From positions 1-5,355 of the forward strand of contig JADLDZ010000290.1 of NCBI GenBank assembly GCA_020846375.1: a stretch of 5,355 nucleotides of DNA. The letters are read 5' to 3'. The translations under genes and the position numbers were made by a program. Below are positions 1-5,099 of this stretch, piece after piece; within the stretch, counting starts at the first letter, position 1; every line of letters begins with the position of its first letter. The notes beneath the pieces are model-generated. The model made no database searches, was not told the origin of the DNA, and worked only from the letters and a program-made list of their open reading frames with translations. This DNA is from Nitrospirales bacterium. GTDB lineage: Bacteria; Nitrospirota; Thermodesulfovibrionia; Thermodesulfovibrionales; Dissulfurispiraceae.

Positions 1-1282
1 AGACTCCGTTGTGGCATTCGGCACAGGGGAATATTCCCGCATGCAAGCCGTGGCTGAAGGCAACGGGAGCCACATCCTTCACCTTGTAGGCGATGGGAGC
101 CCTGGGTGCGATAGCTTTTGCATGACATCGGGTGCAGTCGGAGGAAGCTTTCTTCCCGTTAGGGCATGCATAACAGAGTGCGTCCTTGCCATGGTCGGCA
201 AAGGCGATCTTTGCCGCTCCCTTCCTCATCGAAAAGAGCTTCGGATGGCATGCATCGCATTTGAACATGGCCGTATGGACTTCATGACTGAACTTCACCG
301 CCGTCTCGCCCTTCCCAAAGGCGATGAGCCCTTTCGGCACAGGAACTTGTGCATGGCACCGCCCGCAGTCGAAGTGCGCTTTCCTGCTATTGTGGCAGGA
401 GTAGCAGGCTTTATCGGTCGTATGGTCCGCAAAAGTGATCTTCGTAGCACCCTTCTTCATCGGGAAGAGCTTCGTGTGGCACTCGCTGCACTTGAACATG
501 GCGGTATGTACCTGATGCCGGAAGGTGACCACATTCTCCCCGTCGCCCATGGAGATGTCGGACATGGAAATCCGGCTTTTCCTCTCCTCGTGACATTGCG
601 CGCACCTCTCCAGGTTCACCCTGTTCCTGAACTCCCCGCCGTGGGCGACCCCCAGGTGGCAGTCCATACAGTTCACCCCGGCAGCCAGGTGCTTCCGGTG
701 GTTGGGGTCGATGTCGGCCTTCAGAGGCTCCACGAGAATATCCCTCAGACCAACAGACTGCCGGAACGCCGGATTGACCACCCCGTCAAGCTTCCGGAAA
801 TGGATACCCACGGACATGATCCTGTCGCCTCTGATCGTCTTATTGTAACTATCCGTATGACAGAAAAGGCATACCTCGTTCGGAACGATTTCCGCCGCAT
901 ATTTCGGATCGGTGGAAACATCGGTGAGAATCTTCACCATGCGCTCCCTGGGATGCACCACAAATCCGTAAATATCACGGAGGCCGCCGATCTTCGCCTT
1001 CATGTACCCGAAGAAGCCCGGGGTGCCGTGGCAGTCGAGGCACTTCACTTCCCGGGCGGCATGGATATTCCTACTCCAGGTATGCACTTCACTCAGCGGG
1101 CCCGTCGTCGTGCCGGGATGACAGAGCTGGCAGAATTTCGGTTCACTGCTGAAATGCAGCATTTCAACGGTGAGGAAAAGATACCCGGCGGAGAATCCCA
1201 GAGCGATCAGAACAGAAATTTTGGGATATGCCCGGACGAAATCCGTAACCCTGCGAAGGACGCCTTTGATCCTGGTAAACAT
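1..1282 (-). CDS. Membrane-anchored multiheme cytochrome c, NapC/NirT module fused to tandem triheme c7 modules (partial, C-terminus off the left edge)
   Basis: The visible 427 residues carry 11 CXXCH heme sites, all in one frame, with first Cys at residues 51, 81, 138, 205, 227, 265, 293, 306, 342, 383 and 420. A twelfth site at 370 reads CYACP. Residues about 21-41 form one hydrophobic anchor next to basic residues, as in NapC/NirT/NrfH proteins. Heme spacing and flanks through the fourth site (FCQLCH, KCLDCHGTPGFFGYM, CMDCHLGVAHGG) match that four-heme quinol-oxidising family. From residue 252 the protein changes to PpcA-like c7 modules that begin VxFxHxxH before the first heme. By family knowledge it would take electrons from menaquinol and pass them along periplasmic hemes. 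The ATG at 1282 has an AGGGGGA site 6 nt upstream. It lies 32 bp after hemL on the same strand, so co-transcription is likely. Total heme number and terminal acceptor are unknown because the gene is cut by the window edge. Confidence 0.93.
   Translation of the reverse strand, partial: MFTRIKGVLRRVTDFVRAYPKISVLIALGFSAGYLFLTVEMLHFSSEPKFCQLCHPGTTTGPLSEVHTWSRNIHAAREVKCLDCHGTPGFFGYMKAKIGGLRDIYGFVVHPRERMVKILTDVSTDPKYAAEIVPNEVCLFCHTDSYNKTIRGDRIMSVGIHFRKLDGVVNPAFRQSVGLRDILVEPLKADIDPNHRKHLAAGVNCMDCHLGVAHGGEFRNRVNLERCAQCHEERKSRISMSDISMGDGENVVTFRHQVHTAMFKCSECHTKLFPMKKGATKITFADHTTDKACYSCHNSRKAHFDCGRCHAQVPVPKGLIAFGKGETAVKFSHEVHTAMFKCDACHPKLFSMRKGAAKIAFADHGKDALCYACPNGKKASSDCTRCHAKAIAPRAPIAYKVKDVAPVAFSHGLHAGIFPCAECHNGV
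2..529 (-). repeat. Tandem triheme cytochrome c7 modules inside the cytochrome gene
   Basis: Residues 252-328, 329-406 and 407 onward are successive copies of one module. The first heme of each copy is at residue 265, 342 and 420, a period of 77-78 residues or about 231-234 bp. Copies one and two share the stretches HTAMFKC, CxxCHxKLF and FADH, then a second heme 28 residues after the first and a third 13 after that. Each copy opens with a VxFxHxxH motif that in PpcA-type c7 cytochromes supplies distal heme ligands. Copy three continues past the edge, so there may be more. Confidence 0.85.
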
Positions 1283-1288
1283 TTACTA

Positions 1289-1295
1289 TCCCCCT
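1289..1295 (-). promoter_or_regulatory. Ribosome binding site of the multiheme cytochrome
   Basis: On the minus strand AGGGGGA ends 6 nt before the ATG at 1282. This fixes the start within the 32-bp gap after the hemL stop codon. No separate promoter is evident in that gap. Confidence 0.6.
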
Positions 1296-1314
1296 GTATT
1301 ATTAACTTTTCTGC

Positions 1315-2610
1315 TTACTTCATCCCTGTCAGCACGCGGTATGCGGCCTCAACAGTCCTGTCGATGTCCCCACGGGTATGGGCGATGGAGAGGAACCCCG
1401 CCTCGAACTGGGAAGGCGCCAGGTTGATCCCCTGCTCCAGCATTCCCCGGAAAAACCTCGCGAATTTTTCCGTATCCGAGGTTTTCGCCGTGCGGTAGTC
1501 CACTACCTCCCGATCGGTGAAATAGGTGCAGAACATGGTCCCTGCACGGTAGAACCTTGTCGGAACCCCCGCCCTCTTTGCAGCATCCCTGAGCCCCTCC
1601 TCAAGCTGCTGCATCGCTCTTTCCAGCTTCTCATATGTCCCCCGCTTCGAAAGAATCTTCAGAGTCTCGATGCCGGCGGTCATGGCGAGAGGGTTTCCCG
1701 ACAGGGTCCCGGCCTGATACACCGGCCCTTCGGGGGAAATCATCGACATGATTTCGCTTCTGCCGCCGTACGCCCCTACCGGGAGCCCCCCGCCGATCAC
1801 CTTCCCGAGGCAGGTAAGGTCGGGCGTTATCCCATAGTGCGCCTGGGCCCCGCCGTAGGAAACCCGGAACCCGGTCATCACCTCATCAAAAATCAGAACG
1901 ATCCCGTACCGTTCCGTTTCCTTCCGCAGCGCATCGAGGAAACCGGGCTTCGGCAGTACGCACCCGATATTTCCCACAACCGGCTCGACGATGACGCATG
2001 CAATGGATTTCCCCTCCTTTTCCAGTAATCCCTTGAATGCCTTCACATCGTTATACGGAAGGGTAAGGGTGTTCCTTGCATAGGATTTGGGAACCCCCAG
2101 GCTGTCGGGCACGCCGAAGGTGGCGGCACCCGAGCCCGCTTTCACCAACAGGCCGTCGGCATGCCCATGATAGCACCCCTCGAACTTCACGAGCTTGTCC
2201 CTCCCGGTGAACCCCCGCGCCGCCCTGATGGCGCTCATGGTGGCCTCGGTGCCGGAATTGACCATCCTCACCTTTCCGATGGAGGGATACGCCTCCTTTA
2301 CCCGCTGCGCAAGGTCGATCTCGAGGGGGGTCGGCGCGCCAAAACTGGTCCCCCTTTCGACGGCGGCCTTGAGGGCCTTCACTACCGCGGGATGGGAATG
2401 GCCCGCAATCATGGGACCCCAGGAAAGGACATAATCGATATACTCGTTCCCGTCCACATCGCAGATCTTCGATCCGCCGGCCCTGCTGATGAAAAGAGGC
2501 GATCCTCCCACTGCTCTGAAAGCCCTGACCGGGCTATTGACCCCTCCCGGCATCAGCGCAGCGGCCTTTTTGAAAAAACCTTCCGATTTCTGTCGCTTCA
2601 TGTGCTTCAT
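1315..2610 (-). CDS. hemL: Glutamate-1-semialdehyde 2,1-aminomutase
   Basis: A 431-residue protein, the usual length for the family. It converts glutamate-1-semialdehyde to 5-aminolevulinate in the C5 route of tetrapyrrole synthesis, as a cytoplasmic PLP-dependent dimer. Visible hallmarks are the N-terminal MPGGVNSPVRAF (20-31), SWGPMIAGHSHP (63-74), NSGTEA (118-123), the FEGCYHGHAD segment (143-152), FDEVMTGFR with the PLP-ring aspartate D242, and LGKVIGGGLPVGAYGG with Schiff-base lysine K270. The open frame extends upstream, but homology begins at about residue 8. The ATG at 2610 has a GGGGGGAA tract upstream, whereas the next ATG at 2601 has none. The cytochrome gene follows after 32 bp, which suggests heme precursor supply is coupled to production of a heme-rich protein. 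The gene appears intact. Confidence 0.97.
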   Translation of the reverse strand: MKHMKRQKSEGFFKKAAALMPGGVNSPVRAFRAVGGSPLFISRAGGSKICDVDGNEYIDYVLSWGPMIAGHSHPAVVKALKAAVERGTSFGAPTPLEIDLAQRVKEAYPSIGKVRMVNSGTEATMSAIRAARGFTGRDKLVKFEGCYHGHADGLLVKAGSGAATFGVPDSLGVPKSYARNTLTLPYNDVKAFKGLLEKEGKSIACVIVEPVVGNIGCVLPKPGFLDALRKETERYGIVLIFDEVMTGFRVSYGGAQAHYGITPDLTCLGKVIGGGLPVGAYGGRSEIMSMISPEGPVYQAGTLSGNPLAMTAGIETLKILSKRGTYEKLERAMQQLEEGLRDAAKRAGVPTRFYRAGTMFCTYFTDREVVDYRTAKTSDTEKFARFFRGMLEQGINLAPSQFEAGFLSIAHTRGDIDRTVEAAYRVLTGMK

Positions 2611-2616
2611 GGTCCG

Positions 2617-2624
2617 TTCCCCCC
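2617..2624 (-). promoter_or_regulatory. Ribosome binding site of hemL
   Basis: On the minus strand GGGGGGAA lies just upstream of the ATG at 2610, with 8 nt between the G-run and the start. It favours 2610 over the in-frame ATG at 2601, which has no purine-rich tract at the right distance. Confidence 0.5.
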
Positions 2625-2633
2625 AAATATGAG

Positions 2634-2663
2634 AATTTATCACAAAAGTTCCTGTGTGGTAAA
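2634..2663 (-). promoter_or_regulatory. Candidate sigma-70-type promoter for hemL and the cytochrome
   Basis: On the minus strand TTTACC (2663-2658) and TAAATT (2639-2634) are separated by 18 bp, with 4 of 6 consensus matches each. It sits about 25 bp upstream of the hemL start, in the divergent gap with the diiron protein gene. The match is weak, and other AT-rich spots in the gap are possible. Confidence 0.3.
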
Positions 2664-2705
2664 GGGGACGGCACACCCTAAAGAATATCGCTCTTTTCCG
2701 GTTGC

Positions 2706-2714
2706 TGGTATAAT
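2706..2714 (+). promoter_or_regulatory. Extended -10 promoter of the ferritin-like protein gene
   Basis: TGGTATAAT is a perfect -10 hexamer (2709-2714) with the TGn extension. The position expected for a -35 box (about 2686-2691, TATCGC) is poor, which is typical of extended -10 promoters. Transcription would start near 2721 and give a leader of about 45 nt before the ATG at 2767. Confidence 0.6.
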
Positions 2715-2751
2715 TAAAGAAAGGCCGCTTGCCGGTACACACGGCGGAAAC

Positions 2752-2759
2752 AAGGAGGA
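2752..2759 (+). promoter_or_regulatory. Strong ribosome binding site of the ferritin-like protein gene
   Basis: AAGGAGGA lies 7 nt before the ATG at 2767. It fixes that start against the much longer open frame that begins at 2161 and runs antisense to hemL. Confidence 0.8.
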
Positions 2760-2766
2760 CGCCGCC

Positions 2767-3255
2767 ATGGACATTTATGACTATGCGATGAAGCTGGAAA
2801 AGGACGGCGAGGAGTACTATCGGGAACTGGCCGGCAGGGTGGTCCATGGCGGGTTGAAAACCATCCTGACCATGCTTGCGGATGCCGAAGCAAGACACTA
2901 TGCCATTTTCAGGAAGATGAAGGACAATGAGGCGGTGGAGGTGTTCACCGATGCGCCGCTGCTGTCCAACGTAAAGAACATCTTTGAAAAAATGCGGGAA
3001 AGCGACGACGTAATCGCCGCTGACGGGTCTGAGATCGACGTATATAAAAGGGCGCAGGATATCGAAAAAAAGACGCAGGACTTCTACCTCGAAAAAGCCG
3101 GTGAGGTGACCGCGCAGGGACAGAAGGACACGTTCCTGAGGATCGCGGATGAGGAGAAGCGGCACTACTTCATTATCGAGAACATCATCAACTTCGTGGC
3201 CCGTCCCTTCAACTGGCTCGAAAATGCCGAGTGGTATCACCTGGAAGAGTATTAA
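2767..3255 (+). CDS. Ferritin-like diiron protein of the rubrerythrin family (no rubredoxin domain)
   Basis: A 162-residue, mostly helical, charged protein with two copies of the diiron ligand pattern. Helix A has E11 followed seven residues later by Y18 (LEKDGEEYY), and helix B has E41xxH44 (AEARHY). Helix C has E100 with Y107 (IEKKTQDFY), and helix D has E130xxH133 (EEKRHY). This is the ligand set of the four-helix rubrerythrin/ferritin-like fold. There are no Cys pairs, so the rubredoxin domain of classical rubrerythrins is absent and an external electron donor would be needed. The C-terminal tail NWLENAEWYHLEEY is one I recall from anaerobe members of this family. The likely role is peroxide or oxygen detoxification or iron handling in the cytoplasm; the substrate cannot be read from sequence. 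It has its own promoter and is divergent from hemL. Confidence 0.88.
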   Translation: MDIYDYAMKLEKDGEEYYRELAGRVVHGGLKTILTMLADAEARHYAIFRKMKDNEAVEVFTDAPLLSNVKNIFEKMRESDDVIAADGSEIDVYKRAQDIEKKTQDFYLEKAGEVTAQGQKDTFLRIADEEKRHYFIIENIINFVARPFNWLENAEWYHLEEY

Positions 3256-3260
3256 GGCGG

Positions 3261-3272
3261 AGTGTGCACACT
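3261..3272. repeat. Perfect 12-bp palindrome after the ferritin-like gene
   Basis: AGTGTGCACACT is its own reverse complement and begins 6 bp after the TAA at 3253-3255. It has no loop and no T-run, so it is a poor terminator. It could be a protein-binding site or chance. A weak imperfect hairpin (GGCTT 3291-3295 with AAGCC 3321-3325, TGCG 3300-3303 with CGCA 3317-3320) lies further on in the same gap. Confidence 0.4.
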
Positions 3273-3342
3273 ATTATCTCCTGTGGCCTCGGCTTCTGCT
3301 GCGGCAGGTTGCACTGCGCAAAGCCTCTGCCTCCGCGTATTC

Positions 3343-3356
3343 ACCTGTTGACAGGT
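3343..3356. promoter_or_regulatory. Inverted repeat over the -35 box, candidate operator
   Basis: ACCTGT TG ACAGGT has perfect 6-bp arms around a 2-bp centre and covers the whole TTGACA -35 hexamer (3348-3353). A dimeric repressor bound here would block RNA polymerase. The regulator is unknown, and a palindrome this short could be chance. Confidence 0.4.
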
Positions 3357-3376
3357 CGGCGCATTGCCTGTATAGT
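3348..3376 (+). promoter_or_regulatory. Near-consensus sigma-70 promoter of the DksA/TraR-family gene
   Basis: TTGACA (3348-3353) and TATAGT (3371-3376) are separated by exactly 17 bp, matching 11 of 12 consensus positions. Transcription would start near 3383, with a leader of about 72 nt. This is the best promoter in the window. It indicates that the DksA-like gene is transcribed independently of the gene upstream. Confidence 0.8.
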
Positions 3377-3454
3377 TTTTAAAAAGCCGGACGAAAAGGC
3401 TGTCCAACCGCTTGATAACACGGCACCCGAAGGAAAAGCATAAGGAGACGATAC

Positions 3455-3826
3455 ATGGACCCCATGAGAAAAAATAATTTGACCTCCCTTCTTCTTTCGA
3501 AAAAGGATAAACTGCTCAACATCTCCCGGAAGGAAATGACCGGATTCATCAACGGAGACAGCAGGAAAGCATACGGCTCCGGGAACGAGGACGGAGATGT
3601 CTCTCTCTCCCTGCAAATCGAGGACGTCAGCATCAGCGCAATGAAGATCAGGAACGAAACTCTGAAGCAGATCGAGCATTCGCTGATGAAGCTCAGGGAG
3701 GACGAATACGGCATCTGCGAAGAGTGCGGAGAGGATATCGACGAGAAGAGACTGCATGTCATGCCCTTTGCGATCCTGTGCAGGGATTGCCAGGAGGCGA
3801 AGGAACTGGCGGAAAAAGTGCGATAA
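3455..3826 (+). CDS. DksA/TraR-family zinc-finger transcriptional regulator
   Basis: A 123-residue protein. The C-terminal half has the family zinc finger, C88-E-E-C91, then 17 residues, then C109-R-D-C112, inside the typical block GICEECGEDI...KRLHVMPFAILCRDCQE. The N-terminal half (about 8-83) is charged and fits the family's coiled coil, shorter than the 151-residue E. coli DksA. Family members bind in the secondary channel of RNA polymerase and, with or without ppGpp, alter initiation at stress and ribosomal promoters. From my memory of E. coli DksA, a gap-free alignment counted from the first zinc Cys places D48 on D74, E45 on D71 and S50 on A76, so the tip motif is ExxDxS rather than DxxDxA. 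The start at 3455 is supported by AAGGAGA at 3442-3448. Whether it is true DksA or a small paralogue is not decidable here, so no symbol is given. Confidence 0.9.
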   Translation: MDPMRKNNLTSLLLSKKDKLLNISRKEMTGFINGDSRKAYGSGNEDGDVSLSLQIEDVSISAMKIRNETLKQIEHSLMKLREDEYGICEECGEDIDEKRLHVMPFAILCRDCQEAKELAEKVR

Positions 3827-3836
3827 AGAGAATACA

Positions 3837-3862
3837 GCGGGGAGTCAGACAGCGACCCCCGC
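3837..3862 (+). terminator. GC-rich hairpin after the DksA-like gene, possible terminator
   Basis: GCGGGGAGTC (3837-3846) can pair with GACCCCCGC (3854-3862) in a 9-bp stem with one bulged A and a 7-nt loop. It begins 11 bp after the stop codon. The following bases (TTCCGCACC) lack a proper T-run, so intrinsic termination would be weak. Confidence 0.4.
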
Positions 3863-3898
3863 TTCCGCACCCGGTCGATCCCCGGTCCCGGTATACGG

Positions 3899-3904
3899 TA
3901 TAAT
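3899..3904 (+). promoter_or_regulatory. Orphan TATAAT, candidate -10 box
   Basis: A perfect -10 hexamer in GGTATACGGTATAATGGG. There is no acceptable -35 (CGATCC at 17 bp) and no TG extension. If active, it would begin a transcript near 3911 that runs through the hairpin at 3922-3960, either a small RNA or a long leader. Confidence 0.25.
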
Positions 3905-3921
3905 GGGAAGGCGATGCCCCC

Positions 3922-3960
3922 GGATCCACCCCGTCGGCCTTATGGAAACCGGGGGGATCC
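3922..3960 (+). repeat. Inverted repeat / RNA hairpin in the long non-coding stretch
   Basis: GGATCCACCCC (3922-3932) pairs with GGGGGGATCC (3951-3960), giving 10 pairs with a bulged A. A smaller inner stem is possible (CC TTAT GG). No T-run follows. It is part of the 358-bp stretch 3827-4184, which otherwise holds no convincing long coding frame. Confidence 0.5.
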
Positions 3961-3963
3961 TCC

Positions 3964-3988
3964 TTTGATACGTCCGTTTGATAAGTCC
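3964..3988. repeat. Two 12-bp direct repeats with 13-bp spacing
   Basis: TTTGATACGTCC (3964-3975) and TTTGATAAGTCC (3977-3988) match at 11 of 12 positions with one base between them. They lie about 100 bp upstream of the candidate promoter at 4087-4115, where an activator site would be possible, but the function is unknown. Confidence 0.5.
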
Positions 3989-4086
3989 TTCTCCCTTTCA
4001 GCATACTGCGCCGTCCTCGTGCATGCCGGTAAAATGCCTACAGGAAAAACAGTAAAACACCCTCATGAGAAAGGGGAGATGCTGTC

Positions 4087-4115
4087 TGTACACCGCTCTT
4101 GCTTTATTGCATAAT
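4087..4115 (+). promoter_or_regulatory. Candidate sigma-70 promoter for the membrane receiver protein
   Basis: TGTACA (4087-4092, 4 of 6) and CATAAT (4110-4115, 5 of 6) are separated by 17 bp. Transcription would begin near 4122, upstream of the purine-rich tract at 4129-4139. That would exclude the in-frame ATG at 4065 as the start of the following gene. Confidence 0.45.
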
Positions 4116-4146
4116 TACCCTACTACTCAGGAAGGGGGGCGGAACG

Positions 4147-4188
4147 GTGATACATCCTGCAGGAAAAGAGGGGTCTTTCGGGCCATGA
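4147..4188 (+). CDS. Possible 13-codon leader peptide overlapping the next start
   Basis: AGGAAGGGGGG (4129-4139) is followed 7 nt later by GTG and an open frame encoding VIHPAGKEGSFGP, with GTG read as Met at initiation. Its TGA (4186-4188) overlaps the ATG of the next gene (4185-4187) as ATGA. Such overlaps usually allow translational coupling. The next gene has only a distant purine tract of its own (GAGGGG at 4168-4173, 11 nt away). No repeated regulatory codons suggest attenuation. It could be chance. Confidence 0.3.
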   Translation: MIHPAGKEGSFGP

Positions 4189-5075
4189 GCTTCACTTTCC
4201 CGGCACTGTCTTCCCTAAAGGCGCGTATCGCAGCAGCCGCTGCCATGACCGGAGCCGTCTTCTGCCTTGATGTCGTTACGCCGTTGAGCGTCGCGGACTG
4301 GGCGCTCTATCTCATTCCCCTTCTGCTTTTCTATCGCATATCGGATACGCGCTTTCTGCTCACCCTCTCTGCCGCCGCCATCTTTCTCACCATTGCCGGT
4401 TGCCTGTTTTCCCCTGGGGGCGCTCCGTTCCTCTATTGGATTTTCAACCGCATTGTGGGAATTTTCGTCCTGTCGGTGACGACAATGATCCTGTTGGCCC
4501 GCCGTCGGGCTGATGAAGCGCTTCGCGCCTCAGAGGAGAGATACCGCGCATTGATCGAGACAGCCAGGGATGCCATTTTCATAGCGGACGCAGAAACGGG
4601 CATCATCCTTGATGCCAACCAAAACGTGCTTACCACCATGTTCTCAGAGGAAGCGGTCGGGGGAACTGCGCGGAGAGCGCCTGCAACCCCGCGGTACGGT
4701 TCTGAAACGATTCTCCTCGCCGAGGACGAGGAAATGGTGCGGATGGTGCTGAAGGAGATCCTGGAAAGCTGCGGGTATGGAGTGATCGAGGCTGCCGACG
4801 GAGAGGAGGCGGTACGGTCCTTCAGGGAAAACAGGGAGCGGATACACCTTGCACTCATCGATGTGGTGATGCCGAAAAAAAGCGGGAAGGAGGTATTCGA
4901 AGAGATATATGCCATGATGCCGGATATGAAGGTCCTGTTCATGAGCGGGCACACCGCGGATATAGTCACCGGAAGCGGCGTTATCGACAGCGATCACGCG
5001 TTCATTCCCAAACCTTTCGAGCCGGATATGCTTCTCGAAAAGATCCGGAGTGCCCTCGACGCGACATCCCGCTGA
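4185..5075 (+). CDS. Membrane PAS-receiver protein, apparently a hybrid histidine kinase that has lost its kinase core
   Basis: 296 residues from the ATG at 4185. Four hydrophobic segments (about 13-31, 36-50, 57-76, 82-105) form an N-terminal sensor or anchor common in PAS-type histidine kinases. A linker (ARRRADEALRASEERY) leads into the start of a PAS domain, with ALIETARDAIFIADAETG and ILDAN to about residue 146. The PAS pattern then stops. Residues 147-173 look like the Ala/Pro/Gly-rich linker that normally follows an HATPase domain. From 174 (ETILLAEDEEMVR) there is a complete receiver domain, with acidic pair E180/D181, phosphoacceptor D226 (LIDVVMP), S254 (FMSGHT) and K276 (PKPF). No H-box or ATP-binding N/G boxes are present. 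So about two thirds of PAS plus HisKA and HATPase_c are missing, in frame. It would need phosphate from another kinase or be non-functional. The upstream in-frame ATG at 4065 has no ribosome site. Confidence 0.8.
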   Translation: MSFTFPALSSLKARIAAAAAMTGAVFCLDVVTPLSVADWALYLIPLLLFYRISDTRFLLTLSAAAIFLTIAGCLFSPGGAPFLYWIFNRIVGIFVLSVTTMILLARRRADEALRASEERYRALIETARDAIFIADAETGIILDANQNVLTTMFSEEAVGGTARRAPATPRYGSETILLAEDEEMVRMVLKEILESCGYGVIEAADGEEAVRSFRENRERIHLALIDVVMPKKSGKEVFEEIYAMMPDMKVLFMSGHTADIVTGSGVIDSDHAFIPKPFEPDMLLEKIRSALDATSR

Positions 5076-5099
5076 AAACAAGCGAAAAGGAGCGGTCCA

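Noticed and set aside
11..1498. Long plus-strand open frame of 495 codons across the cytochrome region
   Set aside because: It is antisense to a minus-strand frame with 11 regularly placed CXXCH sites and a clear ribosome site, and its own product has no recognisable domains.
1378..2028. Plus-strand open frame of 216 codons inside hemL
   Set aside because: It is the complement of the well-conserved hemL coding sequence, with no ribosome site and no domain.
2161..2766. N-terminal extension of the ferritin-like protein
   Set aside because: The extension runs antisense through hemL and the intergenic promoter. AAGGAGGA and ATG at 2767 give a start at the family's usual N-terminus.
2611..3240. 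N-terminal extension of HemL on the minus strand
   Set aside because: The extra residues are antisense to the diiron protein gene. HemL homology starts just after the ATG at 2610.
3379..3870. Two minus-strand open frames opposite the DksA-like gene (3341-3757 and 3379-3870)
   Set aside because: The plus-strand product has an intact zinc finger, promoter and ribosome site. The opposite frames are compositional shadows.
3914..4114. 66-codon plus-strand frame in the long non-coding stretch
   Set aside because: It starts within a few bases of where the orphan -10 would begin transcription, runs through the hairpin, and gives a Pro/Arg-rich product without features.
4065..4184. Upstream start for the receiver protein at 4065
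   Set aside because: There is no purine-rich tract before it, the extra 40 residues look non-protein-like, and the candidate promoter at 4087-4115 lies downstream of it.
4433..5081. Two minus-strand frames opposite the receiver protein (4433-4969 and 4644-5081)
   Set aside because: They are complements of recognisable PAS and receiver sequence and show no ribosome site or domains.
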